Source of the DNA: CAZVTU01 sp964630295 | GTDB lineage: Bacteria > Patescibacteriota > Minisyncoccia > Minisyncoccales > RBG-13-42-11 | Length of the DNA: 5,297 bases | Reading direction: 5' to 3' | NCBI GenBank assembly: GCA_964630295.1 | Contig: CAZVTU010000042.1 | Location: forward strand, 1 to 5,297 | In this document: in pieces, positions 1 through 5,125 of the stretch | How the letters are laid out: each line of letters begins with the position of its first letter | Position numbering within the stretch: position 1 is the stretch's first letter | The notes under the pieces: generated by a model | Databases searched by the model: none | Seen by the model: the letters and a program-made list of their open reading frames with translations, nothing else | Told to the model about the DNA's origin: nothing | Translations under genes and position numbers: made by a program

Positions 1-2
1 GG

Positions 3-134
3 GAAATTATAGATATTTCTCCTTATGGGATAATTAACGTTCATCCTTCTTTGCTTCCCCGCTGGCGGGGAGCAGCTCCCATAAATTGGGCAATCCTTGC
101 TGGTGATAAGGAAACGGGTGTAACCCTTATTAAA
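3..134 (+). pseudogene. fmt: Methionyl-tRNA formyltransferase fragment, truncated at both ends
   Basis: Reading from base 3 gives an internal piece of Fmt, the enzyme that formylates initiator methionyl-tRNA using 10-formyl-tetrahydrofolate. The piece includes [17 protein letters not shown] (bases 33-83), the conserved Asn/His and SLLP core of the formyl-transferase fold, then [16 protein letters not shown]. In Fmt this is followed by a segment of the type MDEGLDTG carrying the catalytic Asp. Here, after the Lys at 132-134, the frame continues as TALKIIVSK and stops at the TGA at 207-209, which does not resemble Fmt. The 5' part lies outside the window. The 3' half of the gene is therefore missing and replaced by a membrane-protein gene on the opposite strand. 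It could be a real broken copy or a chimeric contig end. The family identification is firm; the biological status is not. Confidence 0.85.
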
Positions 135-1054
135 ACCGCCCTTAAAATCATTGTCAGCAAAACAGCACTAGGCGAACCCCATCCGAAAGCATTAAATACC
201 AAGCATTGAAAAAGTTCTTGACTGCCTAAAGCTGTAGGAACGGGAATTAAGTTTGCCACAAAAGAAAAAGATAATACTGAAAAAGCCCTTAAAACATTCG
301 TCCCCTTTCCTAAAAAATAGATTAAAACACTGTATCTTCCTAAATTAGCCAAAGTCTTTAAAATTGAAAGAGTTATTCCTTGCCAGAAACTTTTTGATTT
401 TAGGTTAAAAAATTGGAAAACTTCTTTTTCAAATTCTAAAACTTTGTTTTTAATAGATAGTTTCTGAATAAATTTTTTAACAAAAATTTTTAAAACGCTT
501 TCTTTTTTAAAGCTTTTGAAATAAAAAAAGAGAAGAAAAGTAAAGATTAGAAAGAATATAATAAAAATAACCCCAATTTTTAATAAGATAAAGCCAGTTT
601 CTATAATAAAAAAACAAATCCCAAACAAAATCACTAAAAGGGCTATGGTCATTTCCAAAACATTATCAATCAAAATCGAAGATATGCTTTTTTGCCAAGG
701 AACTAAAAATTTTTTATTAAGAATATGAGTCTGAAATGCCGCTCCTCCAAAAAGCAACGTAGGGAAAAAATAAAGTATTGAAAACCCAGCCAACCAAATT
801 TTTCCTAATTCAACCAGAGAAAACCTAAACCCTTTACTTTTAAAAATTAACTTCAATCTTAAAACTCCAATTGCTACCCAGCCCAAAGTTAAAAGAAGAA
901 CTAGAAAAAAACCTAATTTAGGGAAAGAACTAAAAGCCTCCCAAAATTCTTTCCAATCTATCTTCCCCAAAATTCCGATTAAAACAATTAGTCCAAATAA
1001 AAAGGAGGCTAAAAATGCCAAAATTCTCTTGACTTTTTTACTGAAAATCTTCAT
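41..1054 (-). CDS. Flippase-like integral membrane protein (LPG_synthase_TM / UPF0104 family), C-terminus replaced
   Basis: This is a 337-residue polytopic membrane protein with about seven or eight hydrophobic segments (roughly residues 9-30, 47-68, 86-104, 129-151, 155-179, 225-248, 255-275, 283-305). A basic cytoplasmic-looking loop (181-222) lies between segments. The pattern and the late [15 protein letters not shown] motif (residues 268-282; family form PxPGGLGxxE) match the lysylphosphatidylglycerol synthase transmembrane / UPF0104 family. Members in cell-envelope clusters are thought to move lipid-linked substrates or accompany glycosyltransferases; no substrate can be inferred here. 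Residues 307-337 are the antisense of the fmt fragment and do not belong to the family, so the native protein ends at about residue 305 and lacks its last helix. The ATG at 1054 has no clear Shine-Dalgarno but sits about 10 bases below a good promoter. Family call good; exact function unknown. Confidence 0.8.
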   Translation of the reverse strand: MKIFSKKVKRILAFLASFLFGLIVLIGILGKIDWKEFWEAFSSFPKLGFFLVLLLTLGWVAIGVLRLKLIFKSKGFRFSLVELGKIWLAGFSILYFFPTLLFGGAAFQTHILNKKFLVPWQKSISSILIDNVLEMTIALLVILFGICFFIIETGFILLKIGVIFIIFFLIFTFLLFFYFKSFKKESVLKIFVKKFIQKLSIKNKVLEFEKEVFQFFNLKSKSFWQGITLSILKTLANLGRYSVLIYFLGKGTNVLRAFSVLSFSFVANLIPVPTALGSQELFQCLVFNAFGWGSPSAVLLTMILRAVLIRVTPVSLSPARIAQFMGAAPRQRGSKEG

Positions 1055-1078
1055 AAATTTTAAAAAATCGATTATAAT
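1050..1078 (+). promoter_or_regulatory. Sigma-70-like promoter for the PAP2 gene, near-leaderless
   Basis: TTCATA (1050-1055, four of six consensus bases), a 17-base spacer and a perfect TATAAT (1073-1078) lie just before the PAP2 ATG at 1090. The predicted transcription start near 1085 would leave about five untranslated bases, so the mRNA would be almost leaderless. This agrees with the absence of a Shine-Dalgarno sequence. The -10 overlaps the opposite-strand -10 at 1071-1076, so polymerase could probably occupy only one promoter at a time. The -35 box also contains the flippase start codon region. Confidence 0.5.
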
Positions 1079-1099
1079 TCAAAAAACTTATGGAATCAA
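1071..1099 (-). promoter_or_regulatory. Sigma-70-like promoter for the flippase gene
   Basis: On the - strand TTGATT (1099-1094), a 17-base spacer and a perfect TATAAT (1076-1071) precede the flippase start at 1054. The predicted start of transcription is near 1064, leaving a leader of only about 10 bases with no Shine-Dalgarno. The -35 box lies inside the first codons of the divergent PAP2 gene. It overlaps the + strand promoter. AT-rich DNA makes chance -10 matches common, but box quality and spacing are both good. Confidence 0.55.
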
Positions 1100-1707
1100 A
1101 ATTTTTATTAGCTTTTCTTTTAGTGACAGTAATTATTATTCCCTACCTTTTCATTAACCCTTGGTTAGAAACAAAGAAAACCCAATGCAGACCGGCTACA
1201 AAATTGGACCAAAAAGTGCCTTTTAAACCGAAGTGGGTATGGATATATTTGATGGCTTATCCTTTTAATACCGGAGGTATTCTTTGGCTGTTTATAACCT
1301 CTCCCAGCAAAATCGCTCAAAAAGAACTAATTTGTTATATTAGTTTAACACTATTTATTATAATAATCTGGGTTCTTTACCCTTCTAGAATAGAAAGGAT
1401 AGAAAATTTTTCAGAAACTAAAACTAAAAGTATAAAGTTCATTAAATGGTTTCAAAAGAAATTTCCTCCTTATTGTTCCTTCCCCTCTCTTCATACTGCT
1501 TTTTCTTGGCTGACAGCAGCATTTTTTCTTTATCATTTTGGGACAGGAATTGGAGTTCCAATGATAATCACGGCGGGATTAATTACTGCATCTACTTTTT
1601 TTACCAAACAGCACTATTTTTTAGATGCAGTAATTAGTGGGATAATTGTTGGAACTTTGATTTTAACGTTACACCTTACCAATTTCATTAAGTTTCCTAT
1701 CAGTTAG
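1090..1707 (+). CDS. PAP2-superfamily membrane phosphatase (PAP2_3 / inositolphosphotransferase-like)
   Basis: This is a 205-residue membrane protein with hydrophobic segments near residues 5-23, 47-70, 81-98, 137-152, 155-171 and 178-196. It carries catalytic motifs of the PAP2 superfamily: PSLH (132-135, with the proton-donor His135) and TKQHYFLD (172-179, with nucleophile His175 and Asp179). The classical first motif KxxxxxxRP is replaced by YPSRIER (98-104), whose arginines may contact phosphate. The earlier DQKVPFKPKWVWIY stretch (40-53) resembles the PAP2_3 subgroup that includes Aur1/Ipt1-like proteins. It would dephosphorylate or exchange head groups on lipid phosphates such as phosphatidate, undecaprenyl-pyrophosphate or phosphatidylglycerophosphate at the membrane; the substrate is not visible. 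It is transcribed alone, divergent from the flippase. Its TAG overlaps by two bases the convergent TAA of a small reading frame on the other strand. Confidence 0.8.
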   Translation: MESKFLLAFLLVTVIIIPYLFINPWLETKKTQCRPATKLDQKVPFKPKWVWIYLMAYPFNTGGILWLFITSPSKIAQKELICYISLTLFIIIIWVLYPSRIERIENFSETKTKSIKFIKWFQKKFPPYCSFPSLHTAFSWLTAAFFLYHFGTGIGVPMIITAGLITASTFFTKQHYFLDAVISGIIVGTLILTLHLTNFIKFPIS

Positions 1708-1817
1708 AACGGCCATTTCTTTTTCGCCAATGCCCAAAATAAATAGCCAATTATAATTATAACTGCTCATACTCTAATTGCCAGCCAAGCAGTAAAGTCT
1801 ACTGTAGTTAAATCCAT
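1704..1817 (-). pseudogene. Tiny single-span membrane peptide interrupted by in-frame TGA
   Basis: From the ATG at 1817 the frame reads MDLTTVDFTAWLAIRV, then TGA at 1769-1767, then AVIIIIGYLFWALAKKKWPF and TAA at 1706-1704. The part after the TGA looks like real protein: a hydrophobic span ending in a KKKW positive flank. One base change at 1767 would turn the TGA into TGG, CGA or GGA and give a 37-residue single-span peptide. It lies in the same frame as, and resembles, the small peptide encoded just upstream (1961-1857). Both have an acidic residue second, a short N-terminal arm, and a core of the type xIIII(G/Y)Y with nearby Trp. It could be a freshly broken gene, a sequencing or assembly error, or a readthrough site. 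Function unknown. Confidence 0.4.
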
Positions 1818-1856
1818 AGCTTTATTTAATGAATTAATTTTATTTAAGCCTGACCC

Positions 1857-1961
1857 TTACTTAAATACGCCGAAATAAGAAAGCCAATAATAGATTATGA
1901 TTATTCCCATTATTCCCCAGGCAACCAAGGTAATGGGGTTTATAGAAGTTAATAATTCCAT
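1857..1961 (-). CDS. Tiny single-span membrane peptide, 34 residues, unknown function
   Basis: ATG at 1961 and TAA at 1859-1857 give 34 residues: a short N-terminal arm (MELLTSINP), one hydrophobic span (about residues 10-29, containing LVAWGIMGIIIIYYW) and the tail LSYFGVFK ending in a lysine. It starts 27 bases after the stop of the radical SAM gene, on the same strand, so it would be on the operon mRNA. No Shine-Dalgarno is visible, but other genes here also lack one. The following frame (1817-1704) encodes a similar peptide, which argues that this is a real small gene family and not chance. No family is recognised. It may be a small membrane subunit or, less likely, a substrate of the adjacent radical SAM protein. 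Confidence 0.5.
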   Translation of the reverse strand: MELLTSINPITLVAWGIMGIIIIYYWLSYFGVFK

Positions 1962-1988
1962 AATATTTGTCTTAACGGATTAAGTTTT

Positions 1989-3320
1989 TTATTCGAGCTT
2001 ATTTGTTTCTTCCCAAATTTTGTCATAAATTTGATGAACCCCAAGGGAGTATTTATCTAAATCATCTTTAAGGTCTTCGGTTAGGGTTTTGGCACCGGGA
2101 TGAGTTGGATAGGGTTTGCAAATCTGGCAGAGTTCTCTGATCACCTTTGGATGGTCAATCAACATACAGGGCATTAAAAGATTTGGACTAAAGGGCTGGC
2201 GCTTCCGAATCTCTTTGAAAAATTGGCATTTCATCGCCTCTTTTAAAGAAGTATTTTTTATATTCACCTGAGCAAAATGAGTGAAAATGCAGGGTTCAAC
2301 ATCGCCAAAATTGGTAATATGAGAATAGAATTTACCAGCAATACAGCCGTTGACATAAGGAGCGTCGTTCCAAAAATCAATAATAAAAATAGGTTTGGTG
2401 GCTCTGATATAATCTCGGCGAAGTCTTTGATTGTTTCTCTGTTTTGGCGTTGGCATTAATTCTGTATTTTTATCTCCGCAAACTGGCATATACAAAAAGT
2501 ACCAGCCAATTAAAGCTCCTTTTTCAATCATGAAATCCACAAATTCATCAGAAGTTACAACCTCGGCATTTTTTCTGGTTACACAAACAGAATAACCAAA
2601 AGGGGCGCCATTTTCTTTCAAAATATCCATTGCTCTTATTATTTTTTTATATGTTCCCTTTCCTCTTCTATAATCAGTTTCTTTTTCAAACCCCTCAATG
2701 CTAATTTGAGGAATAACATTGCCAGCTTCTACTAATTTTTGAGCTATTTTTCCGTCAATTAAAGTACCGTTGGTATAAACCTGAAAATAAGCATCAGAAT
2801 GTTTTTTATAAATATCGAAAAGGTCCTCTCTGATAAATGGCTCTCCACCAAGAATAGTAAAAAAAGCTACTCCCATTTCTTTTGCTTCTTTAATAATTCT
2901 ATCCAAAAGTTCAAAAGACAAATCATCTTCTTTTTTATAATTTTGGGCATAACAACCTTTGCATCTCAAATTACATCTCATTGTTGGTGTAATTAAAAGG
3001 GTAAAAAGAGGAGCCGAACCTTCGTCTCTTGATTTATCTCTTTTTTTCTGATTTTCCAAGAATCCTGTTAAAATTAGATTTTCTAAAATTTTTTCTTGAC
3101 AATTTTTATTCACATTAAAAAGAGCTCTTTTTGTTAGGACCAAAGCCGGATGCTTTTTTTCATAAAGATTTCTGATAAATCTTACTTTCCTTTTATGATT
3201 TTTGGGAGTAAGTTGTTCAATTAAATTAGCTAATCTAATAATGTTTTTATCAGAAACCTTTGACAAAACCCGAAATGCTTTTTTGATTGCTTCTTTTTTA
3301 AGCGAATTTTTAATTTCCAT
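1989..3320 (-). CDS. Radical SAM / SPASM-domain protein of unknown substrate
   Basis: This 443-residue protein has a helical N-terminal region (1-100) with no known fold evident to me. A radical SAM core starts at TLLITPTMRCNLRCKGC, where Cys116, Cys120 and Cys123 form CxxxCxxC, the ligand set for the SAM-binding 4Fe-4S cluster. GGEP at 158-161 is the usual SAM amino-group contact. The C-terminal part carries a SPASM-like motif, NGCIAGK (Cys326) then GDVEPC (Cys344), followed by Cys385, Cys398 and Cys401, which could bind one or two auxiliary clusters. The end has a YPTHPGA motif (404-410) that I associate with an uncharacterised bacterial radical SAM group. SPASM proteins commonly modify peptides or proteins, or act in cofactor synthesis such as heme or PQQ; the reaction here is unknown. 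It is the third gene of the tetR-degV operon, 45 bases after degV, without a clear Shine-Dalgarno. Confidence 0.85.
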   Translation of the reverse strand: MEIKNSLKKEAIKKAFRVLSKVSDKNIIRLANLIEQLTPKNHKRKVRFIRNLYEKKHPALVLTKRALFNVNKNCQEKILENLILTGFLENQKKRDKSRDEGSAPLFTLLITPTMRCNLRCKGCYAQNYKKEDDLSFELLDRIIKEAKEMGVAFFTILGGEPFIREDLFDIYKKHSDAYFQVYTNGTLIDGKIAQKLVEAGNVIPQISIEGFEKETDYRRGKGTYKKIIRAMDILKENGAPFGYSVCVTRKNAEVVTSDEFVDFMIEKGALIGWYFLYMPVCGDKNTELMPTPKQRNNQRLRRDYIRATKPIFIIDFWNDAPYVNGCIAGKFYSHITNFGDVEPCIFTHFAQVNIKNTSLKEAMKCQFFKEIRKRQPFSPNLLMPCMLIDHPKVIRELCQICKPYPTHPGAKTLTEDLKDDLDKYSLGVHQIYDKIWEETNKLE

Positions 3321-3332
3321 AATTTTTTTGTT

Positions 3333-3369
3333 TTAGTAAACGACCTTTTTATTTCCGTAAGTTTACTAA
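3333..3369 (-). repeat. Perfect 9-bp inverted repeat at the degV end / radical SAM leader
   Basis: TTAGTAAAC (3333-3341) and GTTTACTAA (3361-3369) are exact complements separated by 19 bases, and the right arm contains the degV stop codon. In the operon mRNA this makes a hairpin just before the radical SAM start at 3320. It is followed by an A-rich and not a U-rich tract (AACAAAAAAATT), so it does not look like an intrinsic terminator. It may protect or process the mRNA 3' end of degV, tune radical SAM expression, or be a protein-binding palindrome. Confidence 0.5.
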
Positions 3370-4271
3370 CGAGCCCAGGCCACGACTAAACTCCCTGGCC
3401 CAACATGAACTCCAATAACTGGAGTAGTTAAATTAACAAAAACAACTTCCGCTTTTAATTTAGTTTTCAACAACTCTTTTAATTTTTCGGCTGCCTCTAA
3501 ATTATCACAATGGGTAATTACTACCCTGATTTTTTTGCCTGGTAGTCTAATATTTCTGCTCTTCGCTTCTATTTGTCTGAAAAGTGCTTCCGGAATGTCT
3601 TTCCCTCGAGTGATACCCCTTGCTTTAACTACTCCATCTTTAATACCAATAAAAGGATATAGATGTATTTTCTGAAATTTTCTTACCCAGTTGGCTAATT
3701 GATGACTCATTCTTCCACCAGTTTCCAACCACTTTGGATCAGCCATAAAACCGTAAAGATGAACGTCTGGAATGAAAGTTTTTAATTCATTCATAATTTC
3801 ATTAATTTCTCTTTGCTCTTGAATTAGTTCAATTGCCCGCAAAACAAAAAGGGCCTGGCCGGCAGTAGCATTCAAAGAATCAATAATAAAAATTCTTTTT
3901 TCGCCTTCCGACCCTAAAAAGTTTTTTGCTTGTCTTGCTGAGTTATGGCAACCAGAAAGCTTGGAAGATATAGTAATACAAAGAACTTCGTCAAATTTTT
4001 CAAGCTGTTTTTTAAAAGCGTCTAAATAAGCTTTTGGAGCCGGTTGAGAGGTTTTCGGCAAAGTTTTAATTCCTTTTTTATCAGCCTCTCTCATCTTTTG
4101 ATAAATATCATTACCTGATAAACTTTCCCCTTCCGGCCAGCCGAATTGGCAAGCAACTATCTCAATTTGATGTTCCTTTGAAATTTCTTGGGGTAAATCT
4201 GCAACGTCGTCAGTAACAATACCAATACTTTTTTTCGCCCCGTTAGAAATTTGACTTGTTTTTTGTATCAT
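3366..4271 (-). CDS. DegV family fatty-acid-binding protein (FakB-like)
   Basis: This 301-residue protein matches the DegV family over its full usual length. Motifs in order: SIGIVTDDVADLP (15-27, family form VTDSTADLP), KTSQPAPKAYLDAF (73-86), ISSKLSGCHNSA (101-112), IIDSLNATAGQ (129-139), ETGGRMSHQLAN (183-194) and GVHVGPGSLVVAWA (287-300). DegV proteins hold a long-chain fatty acid; in Firmicutes the FakB members present it to the fatty acid kinase FakA to make acyl-phosphate. The usual Ser of VTDS is Asp here, and SGT is SGC, so ligand contacts may differ. The start at 4271 is supported by a clear AGGAG five bases upstream, the best Shine-Dalgarno in the window. The first 14 residues are an extension; QISNGA within it is encoded by one copy of the window's CCCCGTTAGAAATTT repeat. 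It is the second gene of the operon, 50 bases after tetR. Confidence 0.88.
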   Translation of the reverse strand: MIQKTSQISNGAKKSIGIVTDDVADLPQEISKEHQIEIVACQFGWPEGESLSGNDIYQKMREADKKGIKTLPKTSQPAPKAYLDAFKKQLEKFDEVLCITISSKLSGCHNSARQAKNFLGSEGEKRIFIIDSLNATAGQALFVLRAIELIQEQREINEIMNELKTFIPDVHLYGFMADPKWLETGGRMSHQLANWVRKFQKIHLYPFIGIKDGVVKARGITRGKDIPEALFRQIEAKSRNIRLPGKKIRVVITHCDNLEAAEKLKELLKTKLKAEVVFVNLTTPVIGVHVGPGSLVVAWAR

Positions 4272-4276
4272 AATAA

Positions 4277-4284
4277 CTCCTTTT
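4277..4284 (-). promoter_or_regulatory. Strong Shine-Dalgarno of degV
   Basis: The - strand reads AAAAGGAG, then TTATT, then ATG at 4271. This is the only textbook ribosome binding site in the window and it fixes the degV start. It lies between arms of the repeat pair at 4306-4319 and 4238-4252, so it could be enclosed in an mRNA loop. Confidence 0.75.
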
Positions 4285-4290
4285 GCTAAT

Positions 4291-4318
4291 CCCGTTAATT
4301 TTTATAATTTCTAACGGG
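4291..4318 (-). repeat. Local hairpin in the tetR-degV gap
   Basis: CCCGTTA (4291-4297) and TAACGGG (4312-4318) are exact complements with a 14-base AT-rich loop. In the operon mRNA the hairpin starts just after the tetR stop and ends about seven bases before the degV Shine-Dalgarno stretch. It lacks a following U-tract, so it is probably not a terminator. One arm also belongs to the longer repeat pair 4238-4252 / 4306-4319, so the two foldings exclude each other. Confidence 0.5.
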
Positions 4319-4321
4319 GTT

Positions 4322-4870
4322 TCATATTTTTAAAATCTTTAAAATTCTGAAAGCACTTTTTTTAATATTCAACCTTTTGCCGAATAATGCCGCTTCCAAA
4401 ATTAACTTATCCATAATTCCTAACAAAGAAGCAATGAGAAAGTTTAAATCAACTTTTTCCAAAATTTTCTTTTTTTGCAGAACTTCTTGGAATTTTCTCT
4501 CAATTTCTCCTCTTAATTTAGCAACAAATTTTTCAATCTCTGGGTCCCTTTTCGGAAATTTTAAAATGGAGGCTTTAATTAAGTTTTTATTTCTCAATCC
4601 AAAATTTAAATAACCGGAAATTAAACCAAAAATAGAGCCCCTTAAAGATTTTGCTTTGGAAACTTCTTCGTTTATTGTCTCTATTAACTCTTGGAAGGCT
4701 CTTTCTAAAATTTTTAAATAAATCTCTTTTTTGCTTTTAAAGTGAAAATACAAAGCAGCCTTGGTAATCCCCAGATGTTTAGCAATATCCTCCATCGAAA
4801 CTCCAGCAAAGCCAAATTCAGAAAAGAGTTCGGAAGCTACTTTTAAAATTCTTTGTTTTGATTTAGTCAT
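4322..4870 (-). CDS. TetR/AcrR family transcriptional regulator
   Basis: This is a 182-residue regulator with an N-terminal TetR-type DNA-binding domain. A helix ILKVASELFSEFGFAGVSM (8-26) leads into the helix-turn-helix MEDIAKHLGITKAALYFHF (26-44), followed by the typical KSKKEIYLKILE (45-56). The rest is an all-helical ligand-binding and dimer domain (about 60-182), slightly short for the family, with no recognisable ligand signature. It would act as a homodimeric repressor in the cytoplasm. It is the first gene of an operon with degV and a radical SAM gene, and a perfect palindrome lies six bases upstream of its start, so autorepression is likely. The ligand may be a fatty acid or acyl-CoA, given the DegV neighbour, but that is inference. 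The gene ends with TGA directly before a CCCCGTTAG repeat copy. Confidence 0.88.
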   Translation of the reverse strand: MTKSKQRILKVASELFSEFGFAGVSMEDIAKHLGITKAALYFHFKSKKEIYLKILERAFQELIETINEEVSKAKSLRGSIFGLISGYLNFGLRNKNLIKASILKFPKRDPEIEKFVAKLRGEIERKFQEVLQKKKILEKVDLNFLIASLLGIMDKLILEAALFGKRLNIKKSAFRILKILKI

Positions 4871-4875
4871 AATTT

Positions 4876-4893
4876 ACTTACCGCTCGGTAAGT
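4876..4893. promoter_or_regulatory. 18-bp palindromic operator, probably for the TetR regulator
   Basis: ACTTACCGCTCGGTAAGT is a perfect palindrome of two 8-base arms around a 2-base centre. It lies just below the predicted transcription start (about 4897) and ends six bases before the tetR ATG at 4870. Size, symmetry and position fit a TetR-dimer operator that blocks polymerase. The GGTAAG at the start-codon side could also serve as a weak ribosome binding site. Confidence 0.75.
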
Positions 4894-4903
4894 TTCTATC
4901 TTT

Positions 4904-4932
4904 AGAATAGATGAGATAAGGTTAGTTGTCAA
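4904..4932 (-). promoter_or_regulatory. Sigma-70-like promoter of the tetR-degV-radical SAM operon
   Basis: A perfect TTGACA (4932-4927), a 17-base spacer and TATTCT (4909-4904, four of six) predict transcription starting near 4897 with a leader of about 27 bases. The 18-bp palindrome begins a few bases downstream of that start. The -35 box abuts the CCCCGTTAGAAATTT repeat copy at 4933, which reads GGGGTTGACA across the junction on this strand. Confidence 0.7.
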
Positions 4933-5000
4933 CCCCGTTAGAAATTTTTGATTCAAGGCTATTTTCTAAAACGCATATTTCTGTAAAATTTCTAACAGGG
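4933..5000. repeat. Inverted pair of CCCCGTTAGAAATTT repeats upstream of the operon promoter
   Basis: CCCCGTTAGAAATTT (4933-4947) and AAATTTCTAACAGGG (4986-5000) are complementary at 14 of 15 positions, separated by 38 bases. The unit looks like a small palindromic or MITE-like element or a long hairpin. Its arms are the same sequence as the pair near the degV start. No coding capacity lies between the arms. Confidence 0.65.
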
Positions 5001-5027
5001 TCAAGGATTTATTAAAAAATTAACAAA

Positions 5028-5059
5028 TTAAAAGTCCTACCTTAAGGTGGGACTTTTAA
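5028..5059 (-). terminator. Rho-independent terminator-like hairpin, bidirectional
   Basis: TTAAAAGTCC (5028-5037) pairs perfectly with GGACTTTTAA (5050-5059). The inner bases extend the stem to 14 pairs with one G-U in the RNA, around a TTAA loop. The arms carry AAAA at the outer 5' side and TTTT at the outer 3' side, so it works on either strand. On the - strand it is followed by more T-rich sequence (TTTGTTAATTTTTT), favouring termination of a transcript entering from the right edge before the tetR promoter. Confidence 0.7.
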
Positions 5060-5081
5060 AGACCAGTAAGATTAAGAAAAA

Positions 5082-5111
5082 ATTATTTTATTTTTTTAGA
5101 AAGCCTGTCAA
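5082..5111 (-). promoter_or_regulatory. Possible extra - strand promoter above the terminator
   Basis: A perfect TTGACA (5111-5106), an 18-base spacer and AATAAT (5087-5082, five of six) would start transcription near 5075, about 15 bases before the terminator hairpin. The result would be a very short RNA, or readthrough into the tetR leader. The surrounding DNA is so AT-rich that the -10 match may be chance. Confidence 0.3.
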
Positions 5112-5125
5112 TTTTTCTGGAGCGG

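Larger units (their letters stand above)
4238..4319. repeat. Inverted pair of CCCCGTTAGAAATTT repeats around the degV start
   Basis: CCCCGTTAGAAATTT at 4238-4252 (inside the degV coding start) and AATTTCTAACGGGG at 4306-4319 (in the tetR-degV gap) are complementary over 14 bases. They bracket the degV ribosome binding site and start codon in a loop of 53 bases. The same element occurs again as an inverted pair at 4933-5000, showing a dispersed repeat family. One copy has been absorbed into the degV reading frame. Confidence 0.7.

Noticed and set aside
1446..1637. 63-codon + strand frame inside the PAP2 gene
   Set aside because: It overlaps the catalytic PAP2 region in another frame, and its translation has no recognisable motif, so it is a shadow.
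1767..1769. TGA decoded as glycine or tryptophan throughout the genome (codes 25 or 4)
   Set aside because: The PAP2, radical SAM, DegV and TetR genes contain many Gly and Trp codons but no internal TGA, and tetR ends in TGA at a sensible place.
1668..1770. Alternative 34-codon - strand frame starting at the ATG that overlaps the TGA
   Set aside because: It runs antisense into the end of PAP2 and lacks a membrane span. The zero-frame continuation looks far more like protein.
2277..2996. + strand frames of 60 and 65 codons within the radical SAM gene
   Set aside because: They are antisense to well-conserved radical SAM coding sequence and have no motif or leader signals.
4377..4613. 78-codon + strand frame opposite tetR
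   Set aside because: It is antisense to the TetR ligand-binding domain. Its Lys/Phe/Asn-rich composition is expected from the reverse of AT-rich coding DNA.
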